Part shown: positions 27,405 to 36,928 of the stretch, one piece after another
Numbering within the stretch: position 1 is the first letter of the stretch
Layout of the letters: every line of letters begins with the position of its first letter
Source: Planctomycetota bacterium
Lineage (GTDB): Bacteria; Planctomycetota; UBA1135; GCA-002686595
Assembly (NCBI GenBank): GCA_021413885.1
Contig: JAIOPM010000057.1
Location: 248,001 to 312,000 of the forward strand
DNA: 64,000 nt
Direction: 5' to 3'
Program-made: the position numbers and the translations under genes
Notes under the pieces: generated by a model
The model's database searches: none
The model's input: the letters and a program-made list of their open reading frames with translations, nothing else
What the model was told of the DNA's origin: nothing

Positions 27405-28868
27405 TCAGTCGGCGGCGACGTCGACGACGAGTCCCTTTTCGACGGCCTTGCGCGTACCGCGCGGCGCGCGCGACCAGATCGAGATCGTGACCTCGCGCTC
27501 GTCCTTGCCGTATTCGACTTCCGCGCCGCTCTCGACCTTCGCGTCTTCCTCGGCGGCGGTCAACGGCCCGTGCAAGTCCGCGACCGCTTTCGCCGCGGCC
27601 TCGAACGTCGGCAGCATGCCGGTCATCGCCCCGTAGAACTCGCTCGCGTCGCGCGGCGTGTCCCAACGCGTGACGAGCCGCGCGCAACGACCGTTCTCGC
27701 GACCGAGCAACACGACGCGATCGCCGCCCCAACCGCGCGCGACGTCGTTGGTGAACTTCATCCCGAGCAACGCGGTCGCATTCGTGAAGTCGGGGCTCTT
27801 ACGCTCGCTCGGCGGAGTCACCAGGATCGCGAGCAGGAACTCACCGAACGTGTCCTCGCGCAGAACGGCCCAACCGTCCTCGGTGAGCTTCTTCGCGTCG
27901 AACGAGATGCGCACCGGTTCGTCGAGCTTGTCCTTCGTCCAGTATTTCTCGGGGTGGAGCACCTGCTCCATCGAACGCGGCGGGTTCTTGAACGCGGCGT
28001 CGATGTCCTCGTTCTTCGCGCCGCCCATCTGGCCGGCCATCAAGCTCGATGTGCGCGACAGGAACGCCGCGCCTTGCAGGTACACGGCGATCAGCGGCTT
28101 CCACAACCACATCGGCGCCTTCGCCATCGAAGCGTTCGACGCTTCCTGCATCTCCGAGAGCCCCGCCATGTCGAGGCCGATCTCGGACATGTGCTGCACG
28201 GCCCACTGCGTCATCACCGAAGTGCCCGAGCCTTCGACGACCGCGTGGTAGGCGTAGGACGCGTCGGTGTTCTTCGTCAGTTCCTCCTCACGCGAATCGA
28301 TCGAGTGGAGCTGGTCGTCGAGCGCGTGGCCGAGTTCGTGCGCGAGGATGATCCGCGCGATGCCCTTCGGGCATTGATCCATCAGGGAGAACGAGTCGTC
28401 GGACGGGTCGTAGAAACCGCCGACCTGGTCCTTCAGGAACTCCATCGTCGTCGCCATCAAATCGATGTCCGCGGGCACGACGCCGAAGAGTTTCGCGAGC
28501 GTTTCGTCGGCCGCGATCTTCTCGGGCGTCTCGGTCGCGTCCTGGCGCTTCTTCGCGTAGTCGAAGAACTGGTCCTTGTTCGCGAGGCGCACGGCGACGG
28601 GCCGCGTGAACGCGGAGCCGCGCAGGTCGGCGACCTGCTCCTGGATCGTGTGCGACAGCTCCTCGAGTTCCGCCTGCGTCCAATGGATGGCGGGAGTCGC
28701 GGGCTTCGGCGCCGCTGCGGGCTTCTGGACGGAGCCCACGAAACTCTCGTCGGGCGCGACCTTCCCGGGTTTCGGTTCCGACGCGTTGGTCGCCGCTTGG
28801 GACGAACAGGCGACCGAGACTGCGAGCGAAACGGCGAACAACGCGACGCGTGAGAGAGAGTTTTGCAT
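27405..28868 (-). CDS. HExxH metallopeptidase-like lipoprotein
   Basis: A 487-residue exported protein with a lipobox in LAVSVACSS. A zinc-type motif, ILAHELGHALDDQ, lies in the first half, preceded by GGFYDPSDDSFSLMDQ, a pattern seen in uncharacterised bacterial proteins with a short zincin domain. A glutamate in the downstream helix AYHAVVEGSGTSVM is the likely third ligand, as in gluzincins. The C-terminal part has no recognisable domain. Proteolysis is inferred from the motif only. ATG at 28868 is used because it gives a clean signal peptide; an ATG nine codons upstream is in frame. Confidence 0.75.
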   Translation of the reverse strand: MQNSLSRVALFAVSLAVSVACSSQAATNASEPKPGKVAPDESFVGSVQKPAAAPKPATPAIHWTQAELEELSHTIQEQVADLRGSAFTRPVAVRLANKDQFFDYAKKRQDATETPEKIAADETLAKLFGVVPADIDLMATTMEFLKDQVGGFYDPSDDSFSLMDQCPKGIARIILAHELGHALDDQLHSIDSREEELTKNTDASYAYHAVVEGSGTSVMTQWAVQHMSEIGLDMAGLSEMQEASNASMAKAPMWLWKPLIAVYLQGAAFLSRTSSLMAGQMGGAKNEDIDAAFKNPPRSMEQVLHPEKYWTKDKLDEPVRISFDAKKLTEDGWAVLREDTFGEFLLAILVTPPSERKSPDFTNATALLGMKFTNDVARGWGGDRVVLLGRENGRCARLVTRWDTPRDASEFYGAMTGMLPTFEAAAKAVADLHGPLTAAEEDAKVESGAEVEYGKDEREVTISIWSRAPRGTRKAVEKGLVVDVAAD

Positions 28869-28944
28869 GGGGTGACTCCGAAGGTTGCAGAGCATAGGTC
28901 GCGAGCGCGCGCGACGAGTGAGCTTCCTGTAGCCCTTTTCGAGG

Positions 28945-28974
28945 TTGACCCTCTTCGGAAGGCGCCGCTACGAT
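28945..28974 (+). promoter_or_regulatory. Predicted promoter of the APC transporter pair
   Basis: TTGACC at 28945-28950 and TACGAT at 28969-28974 are 18 bases apart, in the 180-base gap between divergent genes. The predicted leader to ATG 29049 is about 70 bases. Confidence 0.5.
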
Positions 28975-29048
28975 CCCTCGCGCTCGATCGCTCTCCCACC
29001 GAGCGTCAGCCGATCCCGGAAAGTCCGCCCCGGAAAGTCCGAAGCCGA

Positions 29049-30569
29049 ATGCCCCCCGAACAAGCGCGCCCCGCAGAAGCGCGAGAGAACACCGGCTTCG
29101 TGCGCGGGTTGGGGCGCTGGGATTCGACGATGGTCGTCGCGGGGTCGATGATCGGCTCCGGCATCTTCATCGTGTCGGCCGACATCGCGCGCACGACGGG
29201 TTCCGCCGGCGGGTTGCTCGTGGTGTGGATCATCACGGGCCTGTTGACGATCGCGGCGGCGCTCTCGTACGGCGAGCTCGCGAGCATGATGCCGCGCGCC
29301 GGCGGGCAGTACGTCTATCTGCGCGAGGCGTATTCGCCGCTGTGGGGCTTCCTCTACGGCTGGACGCTATTCCTCGTGATCCAGACCGGAACGATCGCCG
29401 CGGTCGCGGTCGGGTTCGCGAGGTTCCTCGGCGTGCTGTTCCCCGCGATCTCGCCGAACTCATGGGTCGTCGCGCCCATTCATCTGTCGTCGGGCTACGC
29501 GATCAGTCTGTCGGTGCAGCAGCTCGTCGGCCTCCTGATGATCGTCTTCCTGACGTTCCTCAACACGCGCGGCCTGGCGCTCGCGAAGACGATCCAGAAC
29601 GTGTTCACGTCGGCGAAGACGCTCGCGCTGTTCGGTTTGATCGCGGTCGGCCTCGCGATCGGCGCGAACCACGCGGCGATCGAAGCGAACTTCGCGTCGT
29701 GGTGGACGCCGCACGGAGCGTTGCCGATCGTCCCCGGCTTCTCGTTCCTGCCGACACTTTCGGTGGAGAGCGGTGTGCTCGGGCTCCTGGTCGCGCTCGG
29801 CGTCGCGCAGGTCGGTTCGCTCTTCTCGTCGGACGCGTGGAACAACATCGGGTTCGCGTCGGACGAGGTGAAGGACGCCAAGCGCAACGTCGCGTTCGCG
29901 ATGGCGGCGGGCACGGTGCTCGTGATCGCGCTCTACCTGCTCGCGAACGTCGCGTACCTCGTCACGTTGCCGCTCGCCGACATCCAAGCCGCGCCCGACG
30001 ACCGCGTCGCGACCGCGACGTTGAACGCGATCTTCGGCGGCGCCGGCGCGACGATCATGGCGATCGCGATCGTGATTTCGACGTTCGGCTGCAACAACGG
30101 CCTGATCCTCGCCGGTTCGCGCGTGTACTACGCGATGGCGCGCGATCGCCTGTTCTTCCGCTCGTGCGGCGAGCTCAACTCGAAGCAAGTGCCCGCCGTC
30201 GGACTCTGGCTCCAATGCTTGTGGGCCTGCGTGCTCGTCCTGCCGCGCACGATCCAACGCGACGCCGCCGGAGTCGTCACGTACGGCAACCTGTACAGCA
30301 ACCTGCTCGACTACGTCGTCTTCGCGGTGTTGCTCTTCTACGTCCTGACGATCGCGGGCGTGTTCGTGCTGCGCGCCAAGCGGCCGAATGCCGAGCGTCC
30401 GTACAAGGCCTGGGGCTATCCGGTCGTTCCGGCGTTGTACGTGATCGTCGCGACCGCGATCATGCTGGTGTTGATCGGGTACAAGACGCAGATGACCTGG
30501 CCCGGATTGGTGATCGTGTTGACCGGCATTCCGGTGTATGCCGTGTGGCGCCGCGCGCCCGCCGCCTGA
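29049..30569 (+). CDS. APC-family amino acid transporter
   Basis: A 506-residue inner-membrane protein with about 12 hydrophobic segments. TM1 shows the APC signature GSMIGSGIFIVSADIAR, which forms the unwound substrate-binding helix, and TM2-3 contain SYGELASMMPRAGGQYVYLREAY. Charged loop motifs such as FASDEVKDAKRNV also fit the LAT/YkbA-like branch. It is likely an amino-acid antiporter or importer; substrate unknown. ATG at 29049 is chosen since the longer frame reaches back over the divergent neighbour's start. A second APC transporter follows after 37 bases. Confidence 0.88.
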   Translation: MPPEQARPAEARENTGFVRGLGRWDSTMVVAGSMIGSGIFIVSADIARTTGSAGGLLVVWIITGLLTIAAALSYGELASMMPRAGGQYVYLREAYSPLWGFLYGWTLFLVIQTGTIAAVAVGFARFLGVLFPAISPNSWVVAPIHLSSGYAISLSVQQLVGLLMIVFLTFLNTRGLALAKTIQNVFTSAKTLALFGLIAVGLAIGANHAAIEANFASWWTPHGALPIVPGFSFLPTLSVESGVLGLLVALGVAQVGSLFSSDAWNNIGFASDEVKDAKRNVAFAMAAGTVLVIALYLLANVAYLVTLPLADIQAAPDDRVATATLNAIFGGAGATIMAIAIVISTFGCNNGLILAGSRVYYAMARDRLFFRSCGELNSKQVPAVGLWLQCLWACVLVLPRTIQRDAAGVVTYGNLYSNLLDYVVFAVLLFYVLTIAGVFVLRAKRPNAERPYKAWGYPVVPALYVIVATAIMLVLIGYKTQMTWPGLVIVLTGIPVYAVWRRAPAA

Positions 30570-30606
30570 ACTCGTTCGACCTCCACGCTTCGTAGAAGGC
30601 CCACCC

Positions 30607-32100
30607 ATGGCGAATCAGCTCTTCACACGCAAGCCGCTCTCGCTCCTGCTCAAGGAGATGCACGGCGACAACCGCCTGCGGCGCGTGCTCGGTCCCTGGC
30701 AACTGACCGCCCTCGGAGTCGGCGCGGTCATCGGCGCCGGGATCTTCGTGATCACGGGCGAGGCGGCGAACAACGTCGCGGGTCCGGCGCTGATGCTCTC
30801 GTACGTCTTCGCGGGACTCGCGTGCGTCTTCGCCGCGCTCTGCTACGCCGAGTTCGCGTCGATGGTGCCGGTCGCGGGCTCCGCGTACACGTACGCGTAT
30901 GCGACGCTCGGCGAGCTGTTCGCGTGGATCATCGGGTGGGACTTGATCCTCGAGTACGCCGTCGGCGCCGCGACCGTCGCCTTCGGTTGGTCGGGGTACT
31001 TCCAGAAGGTGCTCCTGAAATTCGGGTGGGAACTGCCACATGCGCTGCAGGGGCCGCCAATCAAAGTCGACGAGGCCGGTCACTTCGTTGCGTCGGGCCA
31101 GTTCATCAACCTGCCCGCGCTGCTGATCGTCATCGTGCTGACGTTCGTGTTGGTGAAGGGCATCCAGGAGAGCGCGCGCTTCAACGCCGTGATGGTCTTC
31201 GTCAAGGTCGCAGTCGTGCTCTTCGTGATCATCGTCGGCGCCTTCTACATCAATCCGGACAACTGGACGCCGCTCGCGCCTTTCGGCTACGGCGGTCTGA
31301 ACCTGTTCGGGCACACCTTCGGCTCCGTCGACGCGGCCGGCAAACCTGTCGGCGTGCTCGCGGGCGCGGCGATCATCTTCTTCGCGTACATCGGCTTCGA
31401 CGCGGTGTCGACGCAGGCCGAGGAAGCGAAGAACCCTCAACGCGACGTGCCGATCGGCATCATCGCCTCGCTGATCATCTGCACCGTGCTCTACATCGCG
31501 GTCGTCGCGGTGATCACCGGCATGGTGAAGTACGACCAGATCGACGTCGCCGCGCCGATCTCCACGGCCTTCAGCCAGATCGGACTCGGCCACGTCGAGT
31601 TCATGATCGCCGCGGCCGGCGTCGCGGGCATCACCTCCGTGTTGCTCGTGATGATGCTGAGTGGTCCGCGCGTCTTCCTCGCGATGGCGCGGGATGGACT
31701 CGTCCCCAAGACCTTCTTCGCGGCCGTCCATCCGAAGTTCAAGACGCCGCACAAGGCGCAGATGCTGGTCGGACTCTTCGTCGCGGTGCTCGCTTCGTTC
31801 CTGCCGATCGGCATCCTCTCGGAGATGTGCAACATCGGGACGCTGTTCGCGTTCGTGATCGTGTGCGCGGCGGTGCTCGTGATGCGTCGCTCGAATCCGC
31901 AAGCCGAGCGTCCGTTCCGCTGCCCGTTCGTGCCCCTCGTCCCGATACTCGGCATCCTCTCGTGCCTCACACTGATGCTCTCGCTGCCCCACGAGAATTG
32001 GTGGCGCCTCGGGATCTGGCTCGTGCTCGGCCTCGTGATCTACTTTGGCTACGGGCGCCGTCACAGTGTCATGGCGCACTACGTCGAACCGAAACCCTGA
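30607..32100 (+). CDS. APC-family amino acid transporter, cationic-transporter (CAT/YfnA) type
   Basis: A 497-residue membrane protein with about 12-14 segments. The N-terminus (LLKEMHGDNRLRRVLGPWQL, then GVGAVIGAGIFVITG) is typical of the CAT/YfnA branch, as are YAEFASMVPVAGSAYTYAY, IGFDAVSTQAEEAKNPQRD and GPRVFLAMARDGLVP. Relatives import basic or branched amino acids. An AGAAGG ribosome site precedes ATG at 30607. It lies 37 bases after the first APC gene and 22 bases before the aminotransferase gene, so the three may form one transcript. Confidence 0.9.
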   Translation: MANQLFTRKPLSLLLKEMHGDNRLRRVLGPWQLTALGVGAVIGAGIFVITGEAANNVAGPALMLSYVFAGLACVFAALCYAEFASMVPVAGSAYTYAYATLGELFAWIIGWDLILEYAVGAATVAFGWSGYFQKVLLKFGWELPHALQGPPIKVDEAGHFVASGQFINLPALLIVIVLTFVLVKGIQESARFNAVMVFVKVAVVLFVIIVGAFYINPDNWTPLAPFGYGGLNLFGHTFGSVDAAGKPVGVLAGAAIIFFAYIGFDAVSTQAEEAKNPQRDVPIGIIASLIICTVLYIAVVAVITGMVKYDQIDVAAPISTAFSQIGLGHVEFMIAAAGVAGITSVLLVMMLSGPRVFLAMARDGLVPKTFFAAVHPKFKTPHKAQMLVGLFVAVLASFLPIGILSEMCNIGTLFAFVIVCAAVLVMRRSNPQAERPFRCPFVPLVPILGILSCLTLMLSLPHENWWRLGIWLVLGLVIYFGYGRRHSVMAHYVEPKP

Positions 32101-32122
32101 CACCTTCGTCGGACTTCGCACC

Positions 32123-33256
32123 ATGACCGCCACCGCAACGAAACCGATCGCCCCCGTCGACCTCGCCGCCGAACGCGCCGAGCTCGGGCCCGCTCTCGAA
32201 GAAGCCGTCCTGCGCGTGCTGCGCAGCGGCACGTACATCCTCGGGCCCGAGGTGGAGAAGCTCGAACGCGACTTCGCCGCGTACTGCAACGTGCCGCACG
32301 GCATCGCGGTCGCGACCGGGACCGACGCGCTGATCCTCGGCCTGCTCGCGGTCGGCGTGAAGTGCGGCGATTCCGTCGTCACGTCGCCGTTCACGTTCTT
32401 CGCGAGCGCGTCCTGCATCGCGTGGATCGGCGCGACGCCGCGGCTCGCCGACGTCGATCCCGACACCGCGCTGCTCGATCCGAAGAAGGCCGAAGCGGCG
32501 ATCGACGCCAAGACGACCTGCATCCTGCCGGTGCACCTCTACGGCCAGCTCGCCGACATGCGTGCGTTGCGCGCGCTCGCCGACAAGCGCGGTTTGAAGA
32601 TCCTCGAGGACGGCGCGCAATGCCACGGCGCGAAGCGCGACGGCGTTTCGTGCGGCGAGCTCGGCGAGGCCGGCACCTACTCCTTCTATCCGACGAAGAA
32701 CCTCGGCGCGTGCGGCGAAGGCGGCTTGATCGTCACCAAGAACGCGGACATCGCGGCGCGCGCGAAGCGCCTGCGAGACCACGGCAGTCCGGCGAAGTAC
32801 ACGCACACCGAGCTCGGCACGAACTCGCGGCTGCAAGCGTTCCAAGGCGCGGTGCTCAACGTGAAGTTCCCCCGCCTCGAAGGCTGGAACGTGCGCCGCC
32901 GCCAGATCGCCGCGCGCTACGACAAGAACCTCGCGGGAGCGAAGGGCGTCACGCCGTTGAAGCTCGCCGCGAACTCCGTCCACGTCTACCACCAATACAC
33001 GGTGCGTATCCGCGGCTCGCGGTCGCGGGACGAGGTCCTGAAGAAGCTCGCCGAGCGCCAGATGTTCTGCGGCGTCCACTACCCGACGCCGGTGCACTTG
33101 CAACCGGTGGCGAAGTCGTGGGGCTACGGCCCGGGCGACTTCCCCGTGGCGGAAGCTCTCTCTCGCGAAGTCCTGTGCCTTCCGGTGCATCCGTTCCTCA
33201 CGGACGCCGAGGTCGATCGCGTCAGCGAAGCGTTGCTCGAACTCACGAGCGCGTAG
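32123..33256 (+). CDS. DegT/DnrJ/EryC1/StrS-family aminotransferase
   Basis: A 377-residue PLP enzyme of the family that aminates keto-sugars for surface glycans or antibiotics. The fold is clear: GTYILGPEVEKLE at the N-terminus, GVAT-like substrate region VATGTDALILGL, SPFTFFASA, the cofactor Asp/Gln stretch LEDGAQCHGA, and the PLP lysine Lys192 in FYPTKNLGA. Motif RLRDHG and the C-terminal LPVHPFLT also fit. The sugar substrate is unknown, and no other sugar-nucleotide enzymes are adjacent, although a mannose-1-phosphate guanylyltransferase is present elsewhere in the window. Confidence 0.92.
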   Translation: MTATATKPIAPVDLAAERAELGPALEEAVLRVLRSGTYILGPEVEKLERDFAAYCNVPHGIAVATGTDALILGLLAVGVKCGDSVVTSPFTFFASASCIAWIGATPRLADVDPDTALLDPKKAEAAIDAKTTCILPVHLYGQLADMRALRALADKRGLKILEDGAQCHGAKRDGVSCGELGEAGTYSFYPTKNLGACGEGGLIVTKNADIAARAKRLRDHGSPAKYTHTELGTNSRLQAFQGAVLNVKFPRLEGWNVRRRQIAARYDKNLAGAKGVTPLKLAANSVHVYHQYTVRIRGSRSRDEVLKKLAERQMFCGVHYPTPVHLQPVAKSWGYGPGDFPVAEALSREVLCLPVHPFLTDAEVDRVSEALLELTSA

Positions 33257-33372
33257 TCGCTTCGCACCTTCAAGCCCGAGTAGGCAGTTTCTTCCGCATC
33301 CGCGGCGAGTGAGCTCGGTCTAGCGGTTCGTAGGTCGCGAGTGCGCGACTTGGACAGAACCCGCGGTGTCCC

Positions 33373-35829
33373 ATGGATCGATACATGGGCCTCCCCCGAA
33401 CTCCGATGACTTCCGATCCCCGCTTGCCGCTGGTGCTCGTTCGTTCGAGCATCCTGTTCCCCCACACCGTCGCCACGCTGCACATCTCGCGCGACGAGAA
33501 CCTCGCCGCGTTGAAGCAGACGGAAGGCCTCGGCGGCCTCGCGATCGCGGTGCCGATGAGCGACCCGACGCGCGAGCCGACGGCGGACGCGCTCGCGACC
33601 GTCGGTTGCCTGTGCCGGTTGATGGATCGCGTGCCGCTCGACGACGGGTCCGAGCGCGTCACCTTCGAAGGCCTGCGCCGCGTCGCGCTGATCGGCGTGC
33701 GTCGGCGCGCGGGCGGCTTCTCGGCGCGCGGCATGGCGGTGGTCGAGGACGTTTCCGACGCCGCCGAGCGCGAACGGATCGAGCCGAAAGTCGCCGAGCT
33801 CGTGACCCTGGTCCACACGCTCTCCGAGAAGGACCCGCGCACGTCGTCGGAGCTCTCGCGCCTGCTCGCGCGCAACGCGAAGGATCCCGGCCGCGCCGCG
33901 GACCTCGCGGCGTCGCGTCTGCACCTGCCGTACGCGGCGGCGGCGGCGCTGCTCGCCGAGTCCGACGTCGAGAAGCGGCTCGAGCACCTGATCGAGGCCG
34001 TGCGCCGCGAACTCGCGAAGGGCGAGATGGCCGGCGACCTGCGCGAGAAGGTCCAAGAGCGCCTGCGCCGCGACTTCCTCAAAGAACAACTTGCGGTGAT
34101 CCAGGGCGAGCTCGGCACCGCCGACCCGGTCGAGAACGAGGCGCGCGAGTTCGACGAAGAGCTCGCGAAGATCAAACTGCCGTCCGCCGCGCGCGATCGT
34201 CTGCGCCGCGAGATCGCGCACTTCCGCCGCGCCGCGCCGGGCTCAACCGAAGCCGCGCGCATCCGCCAATGGATCGAATGGGTGCTCGAGCTCCCGTGGA
34301 ACAAGGAGCGCGAGGAACGCGTCGACCTCTCGTACACGCGCGTCGCCGAAATCCTGGCGAAGAGCCACACCAGCCTGACCGACGTGAAGGACCGCGTCGG
34401 CGAGTTCCTCGCGGTGCGTTCGCTCGACGGCGAGGCGCGCGGCACCGTGTTGTGCTTCGTCGGTCCGCCGGGCACCGGCAAGACGTCGATGGCGCGTGCG
34501 GTCGCCGAAGCGCTCGGCCGCGCATTCGTGCACGTGCCGGTCGGCGGCGCGATCCACGAGAGCGAGTTCGTCGGTTCGCCGTACGGCCAACCCGGCGCGG
34601 TCGCGGGTCGCATCCTGCAAGGCATCCACCGCGCGAAGAGCTCGAACCCGGTGATCCTGCTCGACGAGATCGACAAGACGCAGATCGGCAACAAGGAAGG
34701 GACCGGCGGCGCGTTGCTCGCGATCCTCGATCCCGAACAGAACAAGGCGTTCCTCGACCAATACCTCGGCGTGCCGTTCGATCTCTCGCACTGCGTGTTC
34801 CTCGCGACCGCGAACGACATGGGCGCCATGTCGGAGGCGGTGGCGGATCGGCTCGAGATGATTCGCTTCGAGAGCTACACCGAGAGCGAGAAGCTGGCGA
34901 TCGCGCGCGAGCACCTGCTCGACCGCGCGCGCGTCAACGCCGGCCTGACGTCGCACCAATTCCGCGTCAGCCCCGCGGCGCAGGTCGAGATCGTGCGCAA
35001 CTACACCGACGAAGCGGGCGTGCGGCAGTTGCAGCGCGTGCTCGATTCGCTCGCGCGCAAGGCGGCGGTGCGCGTCGTGCAGGGGCTCTCGGGCCTCGAC
35101 GTGAAGAAGGAGAATCTGCTCGAGCTGCTCGGGCCCGCCAACCTCGACCAAGAGCTCCACTTCCAAGGCCCGCGCGTCGGCGTGACGACGGGACTCGCGT
35201 GGACGACCGCCGGGGGCTCGACGTTGCCGATCGAGGCGTTGGTGATGCCCGGCGGCGGACGCACGATCCTGACCGGATCGCTCGGCGACGTGATGCGCGA
35301 GTCGGTCGCGACGGCGATGTCGTGGACGCGTTCGCAGCTCGCGGAACTCGGCCTGCCCGAGGACACGCTCGAAGGCCTCGACATCCACATCCACTTCCCG
35401 TCCGGCGCGACGCCGAAGGACGGACCGTCGGCGGGCGTCGCGGTCGCGACGTCGCTCGTGTCGTTGCTGACGCGCACGCCGGTGCGCCACGACGTCGCGC
35501 TGACCGGCGAGATGTCGTTGCTCGGCGCGGTGCTGCCGATCGGCGGGTTGCGCGAGAAGCTGCTCGCCGCGGCGCGCGCCGGACTGCGCGCGGTGATCGT
35601 GCCGGCGAAGAACAGCGAGGAGCTGCTGCGCCTCTCGCCCGAGATCCGCAACCGTCTCGAGATCCACTTGGTCGACCACGTCCACGAAGCGTTGGCGCTC
35701 GCGCTCGCGTTCCAAGGTCGTTCGCGCGCCCGCACCGCCGTGCGCGCGCTCGCACGCGGCCAACGCGGATTCGTCGCGCGCGGCGCCGCGTCGCGCCGGC
35801 GCAGCGCCAAACCGCGCCGCCTCGCCTAA
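33373..35829 (+). CDS. lon: ATP-dependent Lon protease
   Basis: An 818-residue cytoplasmic AAA+ protease. The N-terminal LON substrate-binding domain (about 15-210) begins LPLVLVRSSILFPHT. The AAA+ module carries Walker A GPPGTGKT at 364-371 and Walker B ILLDEIDK. The proteolytic domain has the Ser-Lys dyad Ser686 (DGPSAGVA) and Lys729 (GLREKLLAA), 43 residues apart as in E. coli Lon. The segment after the Walker B reads GNKEGTGGALLAILDPEQN, a variant of the usual GDPASALLEVLDPEQN. The C-terminus is a short basic Arg-rich tail. ATG at 33373 is used; in-frame ATGs at 33385 and 33406 are alternatives. Confidence 0.95.
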   Translation: MDRYMGLPRTPMTSDPRLPLVLVRSSILFPHTVATLHISRDENLAALKQTEGLGGLAIAVPMSDPTREPTADALATVGCLCRLMDRVPLDDGSERVTFEGLRRVALIGVRRRAGGFSARGMAVVEDVSDAAERERIEPKVAELVTLVHTLSEKDPRTSSELSRLLARNAKDPGRAADLAASRLHLPYAAAAALLAESDVEKRLEHLIEAVRRELAKGEMAGDLREKVQERLRRDFLKEQLAVIQGELGTADPVENEAREFDEELAKIKLPSAARDRLRREIAHFRRAAPGSTEAARIRQWIEWVLELPWNKEREERVDLSYTRVAEILAKSHTSLTDVKDRVGEFLAVRSLDGEARGTVLCFVGPPGTGKTSMARAVAEALGRAFVHVPVGGAIHESEFVGSPYGQPGAVAGRILQGIHRAKSSNPVILLDEIDKTQIGNKEGTGGALLAILDPEQNKAFLDQYLGVPFDLSHCVFLATANDMGAMSEAVADRLEMIRFESYTESEKLAIAREHLLDRARVNAGLTSHQFRVSPAAQVEIVRNYTDEAGVRQLQRVLDSLARKAAVRVVQGLSGLDVKKENLLELLGPANLDQELHFQGPRVGVTTGLAWTTAGGSTLPIEALVMPGGGRTILTGSLGDVMRESVATAMSWTRSQLAELGLPEDTLEGLDIHIHFPSGATPKDGPSAGVAVATSLVSLLTRTPVRHDVALTGEMSLLGAVLPIGGLREKLLAAARAGLRAVIVPAKNSEELLRLSPEIRNRLEIHLVDHVHEALALALAFQGRSRARTAVRALARGQRGFVARGAASRRRSAKPRRLA

Positions 35830-35881
35830 ACCCGTCCTCCCCTTGCGTCTCCTTCGCCGGTCGTCGATCCTCTGAATTCCG

Positions 35882-36913
35882 ATGAAGCTCACCGCGCTGT
35901 TCGTCTTGCTGTTCGCCTCGGTCGCCGTCGCCGCGCCGCAAAAGCACCACGGCAAGGGCAAGAAGAAGCCGCACCACGCGCCCGCCCACGCGGCGCCGGC
36001 GAAGGCCAAGGCCGCACCGCGCGCCGCGCCGGTCAACTTTCCGCCGCCCGCACTGCCCGCGCCGACGCCGCTCGGCTCCGCCGCGCTCCCGCCGCTCAAG
36101 ACCGCGACTCCGCCGCCGACCAAGCGCGACGAAGAACCGAAGGCCGCCGACCTCGCCGACGACAAGCCGTCGACCTACTTCCACGCGTGCGACTACGACC
36201 AGAACGGTTGGATCTCGTTCCGCGAGAGCGCCGAGGCTCTGACGCTCGACCGCAACTCCTTCGCGGTGTACGACGCCGATCACGACGGTCGGATCACGCC
36301 GGAAGAATTCGAGGCCCGTTACACCGAGGTGCGCGAGCGCACCGGCGGTTTCCGTCCGCCGCGCGCGAAGGTCGCCGAGAAGTTGGTGCCGACGCGCAAC
36401 GCGGAGCAGTTGCGCAACGCGTACGACCTGTCGGGCGACTCGGCGCTCGACCTCGACGAGTTGACAAAACTGCTCGGCGACTACGAGCGCACTGAAGTGC
36501 CCGCGGACGTCGTGCTCGACAAGCTCGACCGCGACGAGTCCGGCGAGCTCGAAGGACAAGAGTTGGTCCTCTTCGCCGAGCTGCTCTCCGCCACCTACAC
36601 GCCCGAGCTCGCGATCATCGATCCCGCCGACTCGCCGAAGTCGATCGACGCGCTCTTCGGTCAGATCACGCCGCGCGAACAGGGTTACCAGACCACGCCG
36701 CAACCGGCGCAGATCGTCGGGCCGGTGCCGATCTTCCGGCGCCTCGACCTCGACGACGACGGTGGCGTCACGTTGGCGGACCTCGAAGGTCTGCGCGCGG
36801 CGATGCAACTCTCCGTGCGCACGACCGCGGTCTTCGCGGCGCTCGACACCGACCAGGACGGCAAACTCACCGAAGCCGAGCTGCTCGACTCGATGCGCGC
36901 GCCGCGCGAGTAG
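35882..36913 (+). CDS. Exported EF-hand protein
   Basis: A 343-residue protein with a cleavable signal peptide (ends AVAA near residue 18). A Lys/His/Pro/Ala-rich linker of about 75 residues follows, then a calcium-binding region. Six EF-hand-type loops are readable in order: DYDQNGWISFRE, DADHDGRITPEE, DLSGDSALDLDE, DRDESGELEGQE, DLDDDGGVTLAD and DTDQDGKLTEAE. Exported EF-hand proteins are abundant in Planctomycetota. A calcium-dependent structural or regulatory role is inferred. It is 52 bases downstream of lon and convergent with the next gene. Confidence 0.85.
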   Translation: MKLTALFVLLFASVAVAAPQKHHGKGKKKPHHAPAHAAPAKAKAAPRAAPVNFPPPALPAPTPLGSAALPPLKTATPPPTKRDEEPKAADLADDKPSTYFHACDYDQNGWISFRESAEALTLDRNSFAVYDADHDGRITPEEFEARYTEVRERTGGFRPPRAKVAEKLVPTRNAEQLRNAYDLSGDSALDLDELTKLLGDYERTEVPADVVLDKLDRDESGELEGQELVLFAELLSATYTPELAIIDPADSPKSIDALFGQITPREQGYQTTPQPAQIVGPVPIFRRLDLDDDGGVTLADLEGLRAAMQLSVRTTAVFAALDTDQDGKLTEAELLDSMRAPRE

Positions 36914-36928
36914 CGCGCGGCCGCGACG